A program made the position numbers and the translations under genes. This document shows, one piece after another, positions 44,650 through 57,163 of a DNA stretch of 64,000 nt. The DNA is taken from NCBI GenBank assembly GCA_036365145.1, contig JAEOAD010000004.1:48266001-48330000 (forward strand), written 5' to 3'. This DNA comes from Orientallactaga sibirica. Taxonomy: Eukaryota > Chordata > Mammalia > Rodentia > Dipodidae. Numbering within the stretch: position 1 is the stretch's first letter; every line of letters begins with the position of its first letter. The notes under the pieces are model-generated. The model saw nothing but the letters and a program-made list of their open reading frames with translations. It was not told where the DNA came from and searched no databases.

Positions 44650-44909
44650 TTTCTTATTTTTTTTTGGAGAGAGACACAGGGAGAGACAGACAGAGAGAGA
44701 TGGAGAGGGAGACAGATAGAGATGGGCGCACCAGCAATCTCTCAGCTGCTGTGAACGAAATCCAGATGTGTGTGCCCCCTTGTGGGCAAGTGCGGCATTG
44801 TGCCCTTGTGTCACTTTGCATCTGGCTAAACATGGGACCTGGAGATTGGAACTGGCGTTCTTAGGCTTAGCAGGCAGGCGCCTTAACCACTAAGCCATCT
44901 CTCCAGCCC
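44650..44909 (-). repeat. B2-like SINE, long subfamily
   Basis: Reverse copy with the extra block 'gtgggcaagtgcggcattgtgcccttgtg', also seen in the copy at 63.6 kb. Ends 'taagccatctctccagccc'. Confidence 0.9.
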
Positions 44910-45030
44910 AATGTTTCTTTTTAAGAACTGATTTCTTTGTATTACATGCCCTGCATTCATCATTTAGTACCCATTCATTATTTATCCTCAATAAATGTAT
45001 TTGTAAATCCTTGGAAAAATTACATCTGTA

Positions 45031-45080
45031 TATATGTGTGTGTGTGTGTGTGTGTGTTTATGTGTGTGTATATATGTGTG
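45031..45080 (+). repeat. (GT)n/(TA)n microsatellite
   Basis: Interrupted GT run with flanking TATATATG. Confidence 0.9.
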
Positions 45081-45185
45081 TGGATCATGAAACTAGAAAG
45101 GGGATCATCATAGAAAAGGAAGAGATCTTAAGGGAGGTGGGAAATAGAAAAGCTAATGGAATATATGTAGTAAGATTATAGAAGG

Positions 45186-45392
45186 GGGTTGGAGAGATGG
45201 CTCAGCAGTTAAGTCACTTGCTTGCAAAGCCTAATGACCCATGTTCAGGTCCCCATTACCCCTGTAAAGCCAGATGCATAAAGTGTAACATGCATATGGA
45301 GTTTATTTACAGCAGCTGGAGGCCCTGGCTCCATTCTCTCTTTCCTTTATCTCTTTCTGCTTGAAAATAAATAAAAATAAAAATATTTTTTA
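45186..45392 (+). repeat. B2-like SINE
   Basis: Forward copy, 'ggggttggagagatggctcagcag' to 'gaaaataaataaaaataaaaat'. Confidence 0.9.
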
Positions 45393-47180
45393 AAAGAATA
45401 CAGAAGGGGGACAAGCTGGGGGAAGGAAGGGAACTAGCTGGGGGCAATGAAGGTATGGGAGAGGACAGTGGAAGAAGGGAATGGATTTAAAAAGTATAAT
45501 GACATATATGTTTGAAAATGCCATAATAAAACCCATTACATTGTATGCTAGCCTAAAAATTAACTTAATTTTGGATTAAAGGAAATATCTTCACAATGCA
45601 TAATTAACAAACTCAAAACTTGAGGGAATATTTTTATTTAAGAAAGGTCGTATTTCATACCACAAGTTACTTAGCAATATGATGCTCTAAACCAAAGTGA
45701 GAGGCACTAGGCAGGCATTCGATGCAGCTTACCTTAGGATAGATTCTGAAGGCTCTCTTTAACCTAAAAATACGAGAAATGAAGGCTGACATAGCTGGGA
45801 CTCAGGACACCCAGTGTATGACTGCAAGAGATGAGAATATAACCTCTGATAAGCAGATTTTGAGCTAGTTATTCCAAGACAGTGGAGACACAAACATAGC
45901 TTTGAAAATCATGTCCTTTTATAAAAAGAAATTTGTATATATAAATGAAAACTACATTAGTAAAATATCTGTCTCATCATAAAGAGGACTGTCCAAGAAA
46001 ACTTATATTATCTGAGAGGCTACATAACATGAGAACGTGCATTCACCACATGCTCCCCTAGCCTTCGATAATTCATTCATCACCTAACACATTCCCTAAC
46101 TGATGTCGTGAATCACCTCTGGAAGCTCGTTTTATTTTTCAAGACCGTCTTATGGAGCCCAGACTGGTTTCTAGCTCACTATGTAGCTGAGGCTGGCTTT
46201 GAACTCTAGATCCTACTGCATCTACACCCCAAGTGCTGGAAAGCCTAGAGTCACTAATTTACCAACTAGGGAGAGGAGTTTGACATCATGTCTGGATACT
46301 ACTGCCTAATTTGAAAACCCATTTATCTTTCCTTAAATCATTTAGTCTCACCTAAATTTTTGGCCTCCCCCACTACCATGACGAGAATATATAGGCTTTG
46401 AGATCTCACGGGGTTGGGGGAGGTCACCACTCTTCTTTGATTTCCCTGTGCTCACAACACACTTGCATGTCTTCTTCTGTTGGTCTGCCTCTCAGTTGAT
46501 TTCATAGACTCAGTTATGAGGCCCTCAGAAGAAAGGAAGAAAGGCTTTCCTCCTCTGTAGAGATGAGAATGGAGGTTCAAGATTTCATTTTGGAGGGGGA
46601 AATAAGTTTTTAATCAACAAACGGCTTATGATACTATATAATAAAATGTACCAAAAATGAATATTATATTACTTTTTAGATAGGTTATAAAGAACATTAG
46701 GTGATTAAAATGTCTTTTGTCATTAAATTAATTATACATCACTGAAATGTAAAAGAGAAATGAATTAGTAGATCTTTATGGCTAAAAGCATGATAGATAT
46801 ATCAGCTTTTACTCTACTGGCAAGGAGATTAAGTAGAATAAAATCTTGCACATTTTTAGTGAAAAGCTGGTTCTAGTCTTTATGGCCAATATTTCAGGTT
46901 CTTAATGGTGTTAAAAACTTTATGACATATACAACTGCTTGGGGGAATGTAATTATAAAGCTATAATTTGTAGTTTAAGAGTATTAGCATTAAAATATTT
47001 TAGTCTATAAAGAAGACTGGAGTACATCATTATTCCTTACCCAATATATATCTAATTTTATCCTAAATCTAAGAGGTTCACCTCATTTGTCCAACCAGAA
47101 AATTCTTGTTCTGCTGAAAGTATTGAAACAAGTCTACCACAGCCAACTATATTTGTTTTTTATTTATTTTATGGTTCTTC
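45393..47180. other. Intergenic sequence with one old B1-like fragment
   Basis: Largely unique AT-rich DNA. A diverged reverse B1-like unit lies at about 46,128-46,240 ('aagaccgtcttatggagcc' to 'ccccaagtgctgg'). No exon seen. Confidence 0.5.
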
Positions 47181-47519
47181 ATTTATCTTCTCATTACTAG
47201 GACCAAACACCCAACCAGAAGCAGCTTATGGGAGGAAAGGGTTTGTTTCCAGCTAACAATTTTGAGGGGAAGCTTCATCATGTTGGAGAAAGTTGGCTCA
47301 CTTCATACACCCATAGCAGAGAGTGAACAGACAACCAGAGTTTGAGCTGTCTCTGAACACACAGTAGGCTAGACTCAAGATCCACCCTCAGTGGTACACA
47401 TCCTCCAGCAGGGCTCTACCGACCGACCCCCCCCCCCACAGTCCATCAGGCAGGGATTAAGCAGAAAGCTTAATGACAAACACAGAAGGCTATGGGGACA
47501 TTTACATTCAAATCACTAC
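47181..47519 (-). mobile_element. MaLR-like solo LTR, reverse, diverged
   Basis: Minus-strand layout parallels rodent MaLR LTRs: 'cagaagcagcttatgggagg', 'gggaagcttcatcatg', 'gatccaccctcagtgg' and a C-rich segment (47,421-47,436). Boundaries and family are uncertain. Confidence 0.55.
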
Positions 47520-47681
47520 ATAGAGTACTTGGAGGAAACTGAACCCTAATCATTACACATGCTAAAGATGTGTTCTACCATTAAACTATATCCCTAGCCC
47601 CTAAAGAATTTATTTCAAATTTAAAAAAATTATATCATGGATCAAAAGAAATTCGCAACAGCATTCCAAAACAAGAAAACT

Positions 47682-47717
47682 GGGCTGGAGAGATGGCTTA
47701 GCAGTTGAGGTGCAAAA
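47682..47717 (+). repeat. B2-like SINE, 5' head only
   Basis: 'gggctggagagatggcttagcagttgagg' matches the SINE head and then stops abruptly with no body or tail. Retroposed SINEs are normally truncated at the other end. Confidence 0.8.
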
Positions 47718-48202
47718 TCATTTACATTTTCACAAAGCACAACTGAGTAATGAAAAAAAAGAAAGTCCTATTTCTTTGAGAATTTCATCTAAAGAATTTC
47801 AGAATCCAACCACTATTGTCATATAGTCCACTCTGCAATCAATTGTGAGACAATTTTGTATCCATCAAGTCTTAATGGAAAGGAGTAAGATGAAAAAGAG
47901 GAACATAAATTCAAAATTGCCATTCATGGTCTAATGGTCTATTACTCAGCCAAGTTTCTATGTGCTAAAAGCTATCATTAATACAGCATTAGTGGATGAC
48001 ATTAAAACTTTGAGTCTGTTCTTTTAGGTTGTAAATTAAATTTCATCTAATGAATTTTAATTGAGGTCTAATACCTATATCAATAAATATTATGTTCATT
48101 TATACTGCATGGGGTATAATAACAATATTAAAAACTTTGTACCTTGGTTTGAAACTTCTCTTTTTGCAAATATAAAATTGGATGAACTAAAAAAAAAAAT
48201 AG

Positions 48203-48306
48203 GAAGCTAGATGTGATGCTTATGCCTATAATCCCAGCATGCAGGAGGCTGAGGTAGGAGGACCACCATGAGTACAAGAACTGCCTGGGTTACATAGTGA
48301 GTTCCC
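48203..48306 (+). repeat. Old B1-like SINE
   Basis: 'gaagctagatgtgatgcttatgcctataatcccagcatgcaggagg' and 'ttacatagtgagttcc'; diverged from the common local type. Confidence 0.7.
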
Positions 48307-48525
48307 GCTCCTGGGAGAATAGTGTGATGGATTTTAATTACTCTAAAGGACAGACTATATTTGCAAAAAGTAAAGATGTGTGAGTGTTTCCATTAATACC
48401 ATGACTTTCATTCCATAGAAGGTGTGGTCTCAGGTAGATTTCGACCATTTTCTGAAAGATGCTGCTGCTATAATATCTCTATTCCAAACTTCTACAGTCA
48501 GGAGAGTTTGGGAACCTCGCCCTTC

Positions 48526-48595
48526 TTTTTATTTTATTTTATTTTATTTTATTTTATTTTATTTTATTTTATTTTATTTTATTTTATTTTATTAT
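48526..48595 (+). repeat. (ATTTT)n pentanucleotide microsatellite
   Basis: About 13 near-perfect TTTTA units forming the tail side of the next reverse B2-like SINE. Confidence 0.95.
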
Positions 48596-48599
48596 TTTT

Positions 48600-48876
48600 T
48601 AATGAGGCAAGCCCAACAGACTGGCATTTTTTTATGCAAGAGAGTGAGAGAAACAGTGATAGAGATAGTTGGCAGGGAGTTGGGGAGAATTGATGCACCA
48701 GGGCCTCCATCCACTGTACTTGAGCTCTAGACCTGTGCACCACCTTTTGCACATGTGCAACCTTGTGCACTTGTATCATGTGTGTCTGGCTTATGTGGGA
48801 CCTGCAGAGTTGAACCTGAGTCCTTAGGTTTTGCAGGCAAGTGCCTTAACTGCTAAGCTATCTCTCCAGCCCCAGC
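48600..48876 (-). repeat. B2-like SINE, long subfamily
   Basis: Reverse copy with the extended middle ('tgcacatgtgcaaccttgtgc' region), ending 'taagctatctctccagcccc'. Confidence 0.88.
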
Positions 48877-49724
48877 CTCTCATTCATAAGCTTTTTTTTC
48901 TTCTACAGAACATTTGAGGAAGCTGCATAAATGCTCCATTTCAATAGCTGATTTCTGGGACTTTCCATACAAATTCTAGACTTATTAGCATTTAAAGTTC
49001 CTTTCATCATGGAGTTGCTGAACATATTCCATCCATAAAAACCTAGTTTCCCAGCTGACAAAAGAAGTTTCTATACAAGTAAGGAGGCATGAAGTTCCAT
49101 GAACTGACTCCCTCCTAATCATTTCCTGTCCAGTTGCCCTTGATCCCCAGCCATCTCTGGCTCACACTTAACCTTGTTCTAAGAGCAGTTGGTGGTAGAA
49201 AGTGGCTGATTAGAAGTCAGTGCCTCAGAAGGTCATTGGCTCAGACTGAAGCTCCATTTGGCCGAGTTCCTTTGCTTGGTGTCTGGACTTTTTAATCTCC
49301 CATCCCCTCTTCTGACCCAGTGGTTCCTTGGCCTTGGCTCCTGGTCCTCTATTCTGTGTTCTCACCTGCGTCTATCTTGCCGGTGTCTTGCTTGCCTGTC
49401 AAGATTATTGGACTTGGCCCTCATTTCCCAGGTCTCATCTTACCCATTGTGGGCCTGCTGTGTCCTGTTACCAACCAAGTACAGAGAAAAAGGACAATTA
49501 AATCTTAATTGCTGTTGTGCCTTCAAACAATGATGGGACTAGAGGCAAAAAGCTGAACCATCCTATTATGTCATCTGATTATGTACTGGGTTGTCTCCAG
49601 AATTTCTTAGGCTTCAAAGTCTCTGGGAACCACTGAGTCTTTTCCTTGCCTCACTCTACACATCCATCTTTTATGTGACCCTGGTTCATGCTAAGAAGCA
49701 CGAGTCTAAAGCATAGCAAATGCA
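48877..49724. other. Sequence just downstream of the NOSTRIN 3' end
   Basis: GC-moderate and apparently unique. A + strand ORF at 49,258-49,533 has no family likeness. Nothing else is recognised. Confidence 0.45.
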
Positions 49725-49960
49725 GATAGGACTCTATGAACAACTTTATTAGGAAAACTTGCAAAGATGGTAGCATTTTGTCTTTATTTGCATCACATTG
49801 CTTACAGAGTGTTCAGTCTTGGTTCCTGCCTATGTGGCTGTGTTCCTGGCATCTGAAGGGAGCTCTTCCACATAAGCCGCAGGAAAATGGCCTTTCTTTC
49901 CACGTAACGATCCAAACCACCATCCTTCTTCTTTCTTCTCATGAAGAGTCACGATGTCTC
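49725..49960 (-). CDS. NOSTRIN: NOSTRIN last exon: second half of SH3 domain, stop, 3' UTR
   Basis: The acceptor TGTCCTCCCAG precedes 49,960. It encodes DIVTLHEKKEEGWWFGSLRG and KKGHFPAAYVEELPSDARNT, then AT and TAG at 49,832-49,830. The paired tryptophans and the FPAAYV motif are the SH3 ligand groove and terminal strand. A minus-strand AATAAA lies at 49,750-49,745, so the 3' UTR is only about 100 bases unless another signal is used. Confidence 0.93.
49745..49750 (-). terminator. NOSTRIN: NOSTRIN poly(A) signal
   Basis: TTTATT on the + strand is AATAAA on the coding strand, 80 bases after the TAG stop. The close spacing and absence of an earlier signal make it the likely 3' end. The gap to the SPC25 poly(A) signal is about 19.7 kb. 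Confidence 0.7.
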
Positions 49961-52900
49961 CTGGGAGGACACACATTTAGACAAATGGGTCTTTGCAACT
50001 TGAGCACATGCCAGGATCTAATTAGTAAGAGTGTTAAGGAAATTTTGCATTCAAGGAGTTACTTAGTAACATCATTTTCTGCACTTTATTAGATAAAGCA
50101 AAATTGATTGAGCACCTCTGTATGAAGCAGGGGCAATCTAGAGAATATGAAAAGGACTGAAGTCACAAATGACTGAGTTAATGCCACTAGAGTTTGCTTA
50201 AAAGCAGACTCACATGAGATCTTGTGCTGCATGGCTCATTCTGTGCACAGTGGATGGGCGTCAGCCCACATTCTTTCTTGGTGTCCATACTTTAAGGGTT
50301 ATGCATATTGGTGGACATGATAGTTTGCTAAGAGCACCAAATCCTAACCACTTGACCTGCAGGGAAGGTAATGATAGTTTATGTTGACGTAGAAGTTTGT
50401 TGCTCAAGTAAAAGATTTTCTTAAGATGTAGATATTTCTCTCTATCACACCTGGCTTTCACAGTCTGAAATTCTGACTTACAGAATTATAAATCCATATT
50501 CATCAATTTATATAGCTTTAATAAAATATCATTTTGAAGTAATAATTTTTAAAGTAATGGGGTTCTACACCCTTTGGCTCAGCCTCTGTCTTAAAAGAGA
50601 ATCCTTTCTCTCTGCCTGTGTTGTGGTTGAGATATGATGGATCCCCAATGGGTTCATGTGTTGAAGGCTTGATTCCTCCACTGATGGTGTTCTTGGGAGG
50701 TGATTGGATCATGGGAGTACTAACATAATCAGCACACCAGTCTACTAAAAGGTCGGGGTTGGATGGAGGAAGTAGGTCACTGGCAGGCTTGCATTTGAAG
50801 CACATATCTTGTCCCTGATCCCTTCCTCACTTTCTCCCTGTCTCTGCTTCCTGGCTGCCATGGGTTGAGTAGATTTCCTTCATTATACCTTTCTGCCATG
50901 ATGCTCTCTGCTTCTCCACAGGCCTAAAAGTAATGGAGCTAACCAAACATAGATGGAAACCTCTGAAACCATGAGCTAAAATAAATCTCTCCTCCCTTAC
51001 GTCATTTTATTCTTTGGGTACTTTGTCATAGTGCTGCAAAGTTGGTTAACACAGACTGCTTCTTACACAACAAAGTAGAAGCATCTACTTGCTTCAGGAT
51101 CAAGATCTACTTTTTCTTTAGCATCATTCAGAAGTAAGTCTTCCATGCATTCTTTTCTCCTGCAATTTTGTTTTGAAGGTTAAGATAAGAGTTAAGATCC
51201 CTTCTCTCTTTTTTGTCATACATTACTGTTTATTCTGTTTCTAAATACTCCCTCTAATGAGTTCTTTCAGATCAGTAGATTCTTTAACAAAATGTATTAA
51301 TAGGAATTCAAACGAATGACTTAAAATTGTATTGCCAGCTTCCCTAGGATTCTGATATACTTTTTTAAAGGAATTGCTTAGAATATGAAGCATGAGCAGG
51401 CTTTGCAACTAACAGAGAACCAACAACAGACAAGATGGTCCATTTAATGTAATCCTCATGGTCCTTTGAGTTCTAGGTAGCATTTGAGAGATGTGATTTT
51501 GGCCAAAAGAAAGAAAAAACAATTGCCTGGAGAAGTCTGACTAGCATGCTGAAAAGAAGTTCCCACTAAACAATAGGAAATTCTCCATAGCCCTGTTTGG
51601 CTACAAAGTCCATCTTGTTTTTCCATTGGTCTGGGATCCATATCCTACTTGAATAATGAACTTGCTCCTGTGACACAATTCTTTTTCACTGACCTTTCTA
51701 TTTTTCCATCTTTGTCTTAGCTTGGACATCCAAATGTGGACACATGGAAAACTCTGAGGCTAGAGACATGTATAATAATGTTGAGGTTTATTTATATCAC
51801 CACAAACTGCCTTTCCATGTAAAATAGGTCTGTGACAAAAAGAAAGGTATCTGATTCTTTAGAGTGGCCATAAAATACTGTCCTAAGAGAGCTGAGGGAA
51901 ACATCAAGGTAGCATCAGTTGACCCAGATTCTAGAACTTTCTTTTGTCTTAAATCATGGAAAGCTATCACTTCACATTTCTGCTATTCTAGGTACCAACA
52001 CATGATCTATCCATAAGAAGTATGTTCTTAATTTAAAAAAGATGAAAAAAGCCTTAAAAGGTGGAGCTATATCTGTAATGACTTCCCATTACTGATATTC
52101 TGCTCAGTGTAGCAGTATATTTCAGGGCATGACTGAGTTTATGAGTTCAAATCCTACGCCATCACTGCTTGTGACTTTGGTCAAAGTATTTAACTTTTCT
52201 GTGCTTCATTTTTCTTAGCTATAACATGGGAATAAATAATAATGCCTGTTTCAAAGAGTTTTATTAATATTAAATTGAACAATGCCTGGCATGTAGAAAC
52301 ATGAAATAACTTACCTGGTATGATTAGGTGAGCTTTAGATTTTCATATTTTATCTTTGTATAAGAAGAATGACAACACAGCTCAACTCATAATAATGTAA
52401 GGCTGCCATACTAAGGCATGCTTTTATTAGCGTCAAGGATCTCAACATGGAAAAACAATCAAAATATTTGAGACCGAATCTTACCTTTTTCCAAATTCAG
52501 CTCATCTTCTTGTCTGGCTTGGAAAGAATATAAGGCCTTGCAAAGATTGGTGCTGAGATGGGCCACACCAGAGGCTAAAATTCAGATTAAGTTGTAGTTA
52601 CTATGCTGTGTTGTTGGTACAAAGAATATGATTAGAACCTCTTTGATTATTTAACAGGTGATGCAGAGTTTAAATATATTGACATTTTCTCAAAGGGAAA
52701 GTTTATGGTTTTACCTAATGTTTATTATTTGGTTCAATAAGCATTTAAGAGAGTACTACTCTATGTAGAAATTGTGTGTATGATATACAAAACATGTTAT
52801 AACACAGGAAATAATAAATCTGGAACAATTATTAAATTCTTTGAAATGGACAAAAAAAGTTCCAATAAAACATTGTGGTCAGGGCTAAGGAGATGATTTA

Positions 52901-53167
52901 GCAGTCATTAAAATAATACAAATTGCTATTTAAAATTGTTTTCTACATTAACTTGGTCAACATCATTAGGTATTGTGTATTATGTTATATGTAGTTTTCT
53001 GGAAAATGCATCAGCTTGTCATTCAGGTCAATCAGGAGTATTAGGAACACGTTTCCTATCATTTCTCATTGCTTTTGTAACTTTTTCTCAAAAAATTCAA
53101 TAGTGACTTTTAAATACATTGTATAGACCACATTTTTTTTTAAAATACTTATTTGGGAAAGAAAAGA

Positions 53168-53212
<45 letters not shown>

Positions 53213-56200
53213 GGTATGCTAGGGACTCTAGCTACTGCAAACAAACTCCAGATGCATATGCCATTTTGGCTTATGTGGATGCTGGGGAACCAAACCTGGG
53301 TCCTTGGGCTTTGCCAGCAAGTGCCTTCATCACTCAGCCATCTCCCCAGTCCTGACCACAACATTTTATTGGAACTCTTTTTGTCCATTTCAAATCAAGA
53401 AACTAGAGTGATTAAATTACTTGAGGGACAATGGCCTGCGTGTGCATTCTAATGTGTGCACATAACGTCTCATGTTATAAAATGATTTTCTTGGTCCCAC
53501 CATTCATAGTATCCCCTCCCACATCTTTTCCTACATCTGCATATACAACTACAGATTCTACATCATTAGTCAGTCCCAATTGAAAGGTAACTTTCTTTGA
53601 CCAAATATAGGTAAATGTAGGTCTGAAAAATCATACTTAAATATAGCCACATTCTTTGCCCATAGACCCAGCCCCCAAGAATTCTGCGTATTGGATTACC
53701 TGAAGATGAAGACCTTGGGTTGTTCTGCCCACCAGAAGGTGCCCCACTTGCAGCATTCTCTAATCTCTTCATCAAAAAAGGCCGAGATAGTTTTACATAT
53801 GTATGAGTATGCTCCTGTTCAAATAGTTAATTTTTAAAAAGGTCATTATAAACAGCTGTATTATAACTGTTCATGACTGGAATTTTGTAGGATTTTAAAA
53901 TTTTAAATGGGGGCACATATAAATAAACTACTTAACACATTCATAAGCTTTATTCTGCTTAGGCTTTGTTGTTCAGATGGCAAAATGTTTTCAGAACTGG
54001 ATAAGTACTGTATTTTATAGCCTGTGTTTCCAATTTGGGCCTGGATGTCTAGACCTAGTAGTAAAATTCACAGCAATATTTCTATAAATTCAACTTTAAT
54101 GGGTCTTAATGTCAATAAAATGGTTTTGACTGTCTGGATTATTAAGGCCATTTTAGAGCTCTTGGCTATCTTCATATAGAATACTGTCCCTCCATCACTG
54201 GATAGTTAACACCTCCTCCTTCTGAACAGTAATAGCAACAGGTACAAGCAGTCGCTGCTCACAGGAGGACATCATCGATTCTAGGAAAGCGAGACAAGGT
54301 AACAAATACCGTGTGGAGTGGAGTTAGAACTGTGCTCATACCTGATCCACGTTATGTTGTATGTTAAGCTATGCACTGTGTGTTATGCTTACCCTATGCT
54401 AAAATAAACACATTATAAAAGTTTGCAATTGAGGTCTATATGAATAGTAACCTTTCAATTACTGGAAATTTTTTACTGCAAAAGCACATTCAAAATTGAG
54501 AGAGCAGAAATTAAAACATTTTTATTCTTTAGAGTGATCTAGTCTCAGTTGTATATAAATGTATCTTAAGTGTCTGTGATAAGAACTTGGAACATATGTT
54601 ACACAATTTATGACAGGTTTTGGCCTCCACATTCTACCTGACAAGCCCAATTCAGAAATCCCAAGCGATCTGAGGTTTACCTTTTCTTTCCATTTGAAGA
54701 TGGAGCTGCTACAGGGATGGCTGGGCTTAGGTCTTTGCTCAAGTTCTGCTAATACTGATGACAGTTTATAAGAGTTCGCTTGCAAAAGGTCTAGTTTCAA
54801 ATTGTTCTGTGGACACATCATACAGCCATATGAGTTATTTTAGAAAATGGGGCTCAACTGGGTGGATAAAGGAACATTACAATGTCTTTCAAAATGACAA
54901 GTAGTTCTAGAACAGCTCATACTGGGATTACATAAAGCTAAGCACAAAAACACTGAAGATTGAAAAAAACCGAAGGGATAAACCCCCAAAGCAATGTAGA
55001 AGAAAGCCTGCATTACTTCAGTCTTGTAAAGAGACCTTCTTAGATACAGTGATCATTATTTTGTGACAATTAGTACTTCTAGGCAGTTTCCTGCTGAGGG
55101 ATAAGAAAAGAAGTGTTGATTACTGAGGTACTTTCAGTGCCCATGAGGAAGGGCAATTGAACCATTCACCAATATTCTAACAGAATTGTATTAACATTAA
55201 CCATATCAATAATGGATGTTTGCTAATTGATGCTTTTATTTGAGGAAATAGTGTCCTATTATCCAGGAAATTTGTAGGAACACTTCTCAAAACTGGAAAC
55301 AATATTCCAACAATGTTCTAGGGTATTTGAATATGAAAATAAGAAATGAGCCAGGTGTGGTGGTGCATGCCTTTAATCCCAGCACTTGGGAGGCAGAGAT
55401 AGGAGGATCACTGTGTGTTCGAGGCCACCCTAAGACTACATAGTTAATTCCAGGTCAGCCTAGGCCAGAGTGAGATCCTACCTCGAAAAAACAAAACAAA
55501 ACAAACAAACAAAAAGAAATGAAGCTAAATTTCTAGTCTACTCCTATTTTGGCTTTGACCTTGAATGAAAACCTTGTAATCACTTTTTTATCAGACTATG
55601 ATCAGTCAAATCAAATTACAGAATAAGCAGAATAAGCAGGTTCTGCTTATCCATTTTCCTCTTCGTTTCTTTTTTGCCATATCTCCAGTAAAGGATTCCA
55701 AACCTTCATGTCCTTACTTGAAGGTCACTTCCCCATGGGAGAGGTCTCTAATTCTTGGCACAATTCACTGAATTTGGAAGCAAACTTACCTACAAGAGAA
55801 ACAAAACTGCCCCCATACTTCTGAGATTAGACACGGGCTATGCTGCATTTGAAAGCATCAGAGAATGTGTCTAAGTCTCCTACGTGTGGTACTTTATCCA
55901 TATTTAGATACCATCTAATATGAGTGCCTCTGTGCTAACATTCTTGATTCCAGTATGGTACTTCACGATCCAAGAAACAGGGGCTGAAGAGATGGCTTAG
56001 CAGTTAAGGCTTTTGCCTGCAAAGCCAAAGAACCCTGGTTCGATTCTCCAGGACCCATGTAAGCCAGATGCACAAGGAGGCACATTCATCTGGAGTTCGT
56101 TTGCAATGGCTGGAGGCCCTGGCACACTCCTTCTCTCTCTCTTTCTCTCTCTCTCTCAATAAATAAATAAAATATATTTTAAAAATGATCCAAGAAACAA

Positions 56201-57124
56201 AGCAACAGGACAGAATTTAAAAGAAGCAGTTCCCTCTCTAGCAATGCCCCTTGGGTGATAAGATATCTACCACCACTAGCCTCTCTCTCCCCATATCCCA
56301 AGCTTGTCTGAGGAAGTCGCATGAATATTTGTCAGCCAGTACTGGAAGCTCCTTTACTATCTCGCAAACACGATGAGCTCAAGGGTCAGATCTTCCCTCT
56401 TCTTGTGTGAGTCAGCCTAGTGTGTGACCAAATGATCCCGATACATGATTGCTGTTAATGACAATGACAAAAGTCTGTGTAAAGACAACCAAAGAAACGT
56501 ATAATTCAATGGCATCATAAAATTCTTTTTATGACTTTATTTTGAGCAATATTTTTGCAATGAATTAGTTAACTGATTTTGTGCTGTCACAGAAAATATC
56601 CTACAGTCTGTTTTATAATTTCATGTAAATTCTAAATTTACAATTTCATGTAAATGCCACATGTCATTGTGGTAGTTTGTCAGATCTCAGTTCAAATAGG
56701 AACAGATGAAGGCCTTTCTTTTCACAAGAAGTGCCAGGGTCACGTCTGGAATAGCCTGTCCACTAAAGGAAGTCTATACTGAAAATAAAAAGGGAAAAAA
56801 GAACAATTATAGCTGAGCATAATTGTCTGCTTTACACTGCTGAAAATACAAGGTTGGGCAGAATTATTACATACCTACTTTCCAATCAGTTAGGTAAAGA
56901 AAGCTGGTCCAGATTCTTGTATCCTTCAAAATATAGCTAAAAACTGAGCCAGGCATGGTGGTGCACACCTTTAATCCCAATACTTGGGAGGCAGAGGTAG
57001 GAGGCTCGCCATGAGTTCAAGGCCACCTTGAGACTACATAGTGAATTCCAGGTCAGCCTGGGCTAGAGTGAGGCCCTACCTTGATAAAACTATATGTACA
57101 TATATATATGGCTAAAAACTTCTC

Positions 57125-57163
<39 letters not shown>

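Noticed and set aside
49258..49533. 91-codon + strand ORF near the NOSTRIN 3' end
   Set aside because: No domain, no splice or promoter context, and only slightly longer than chance.
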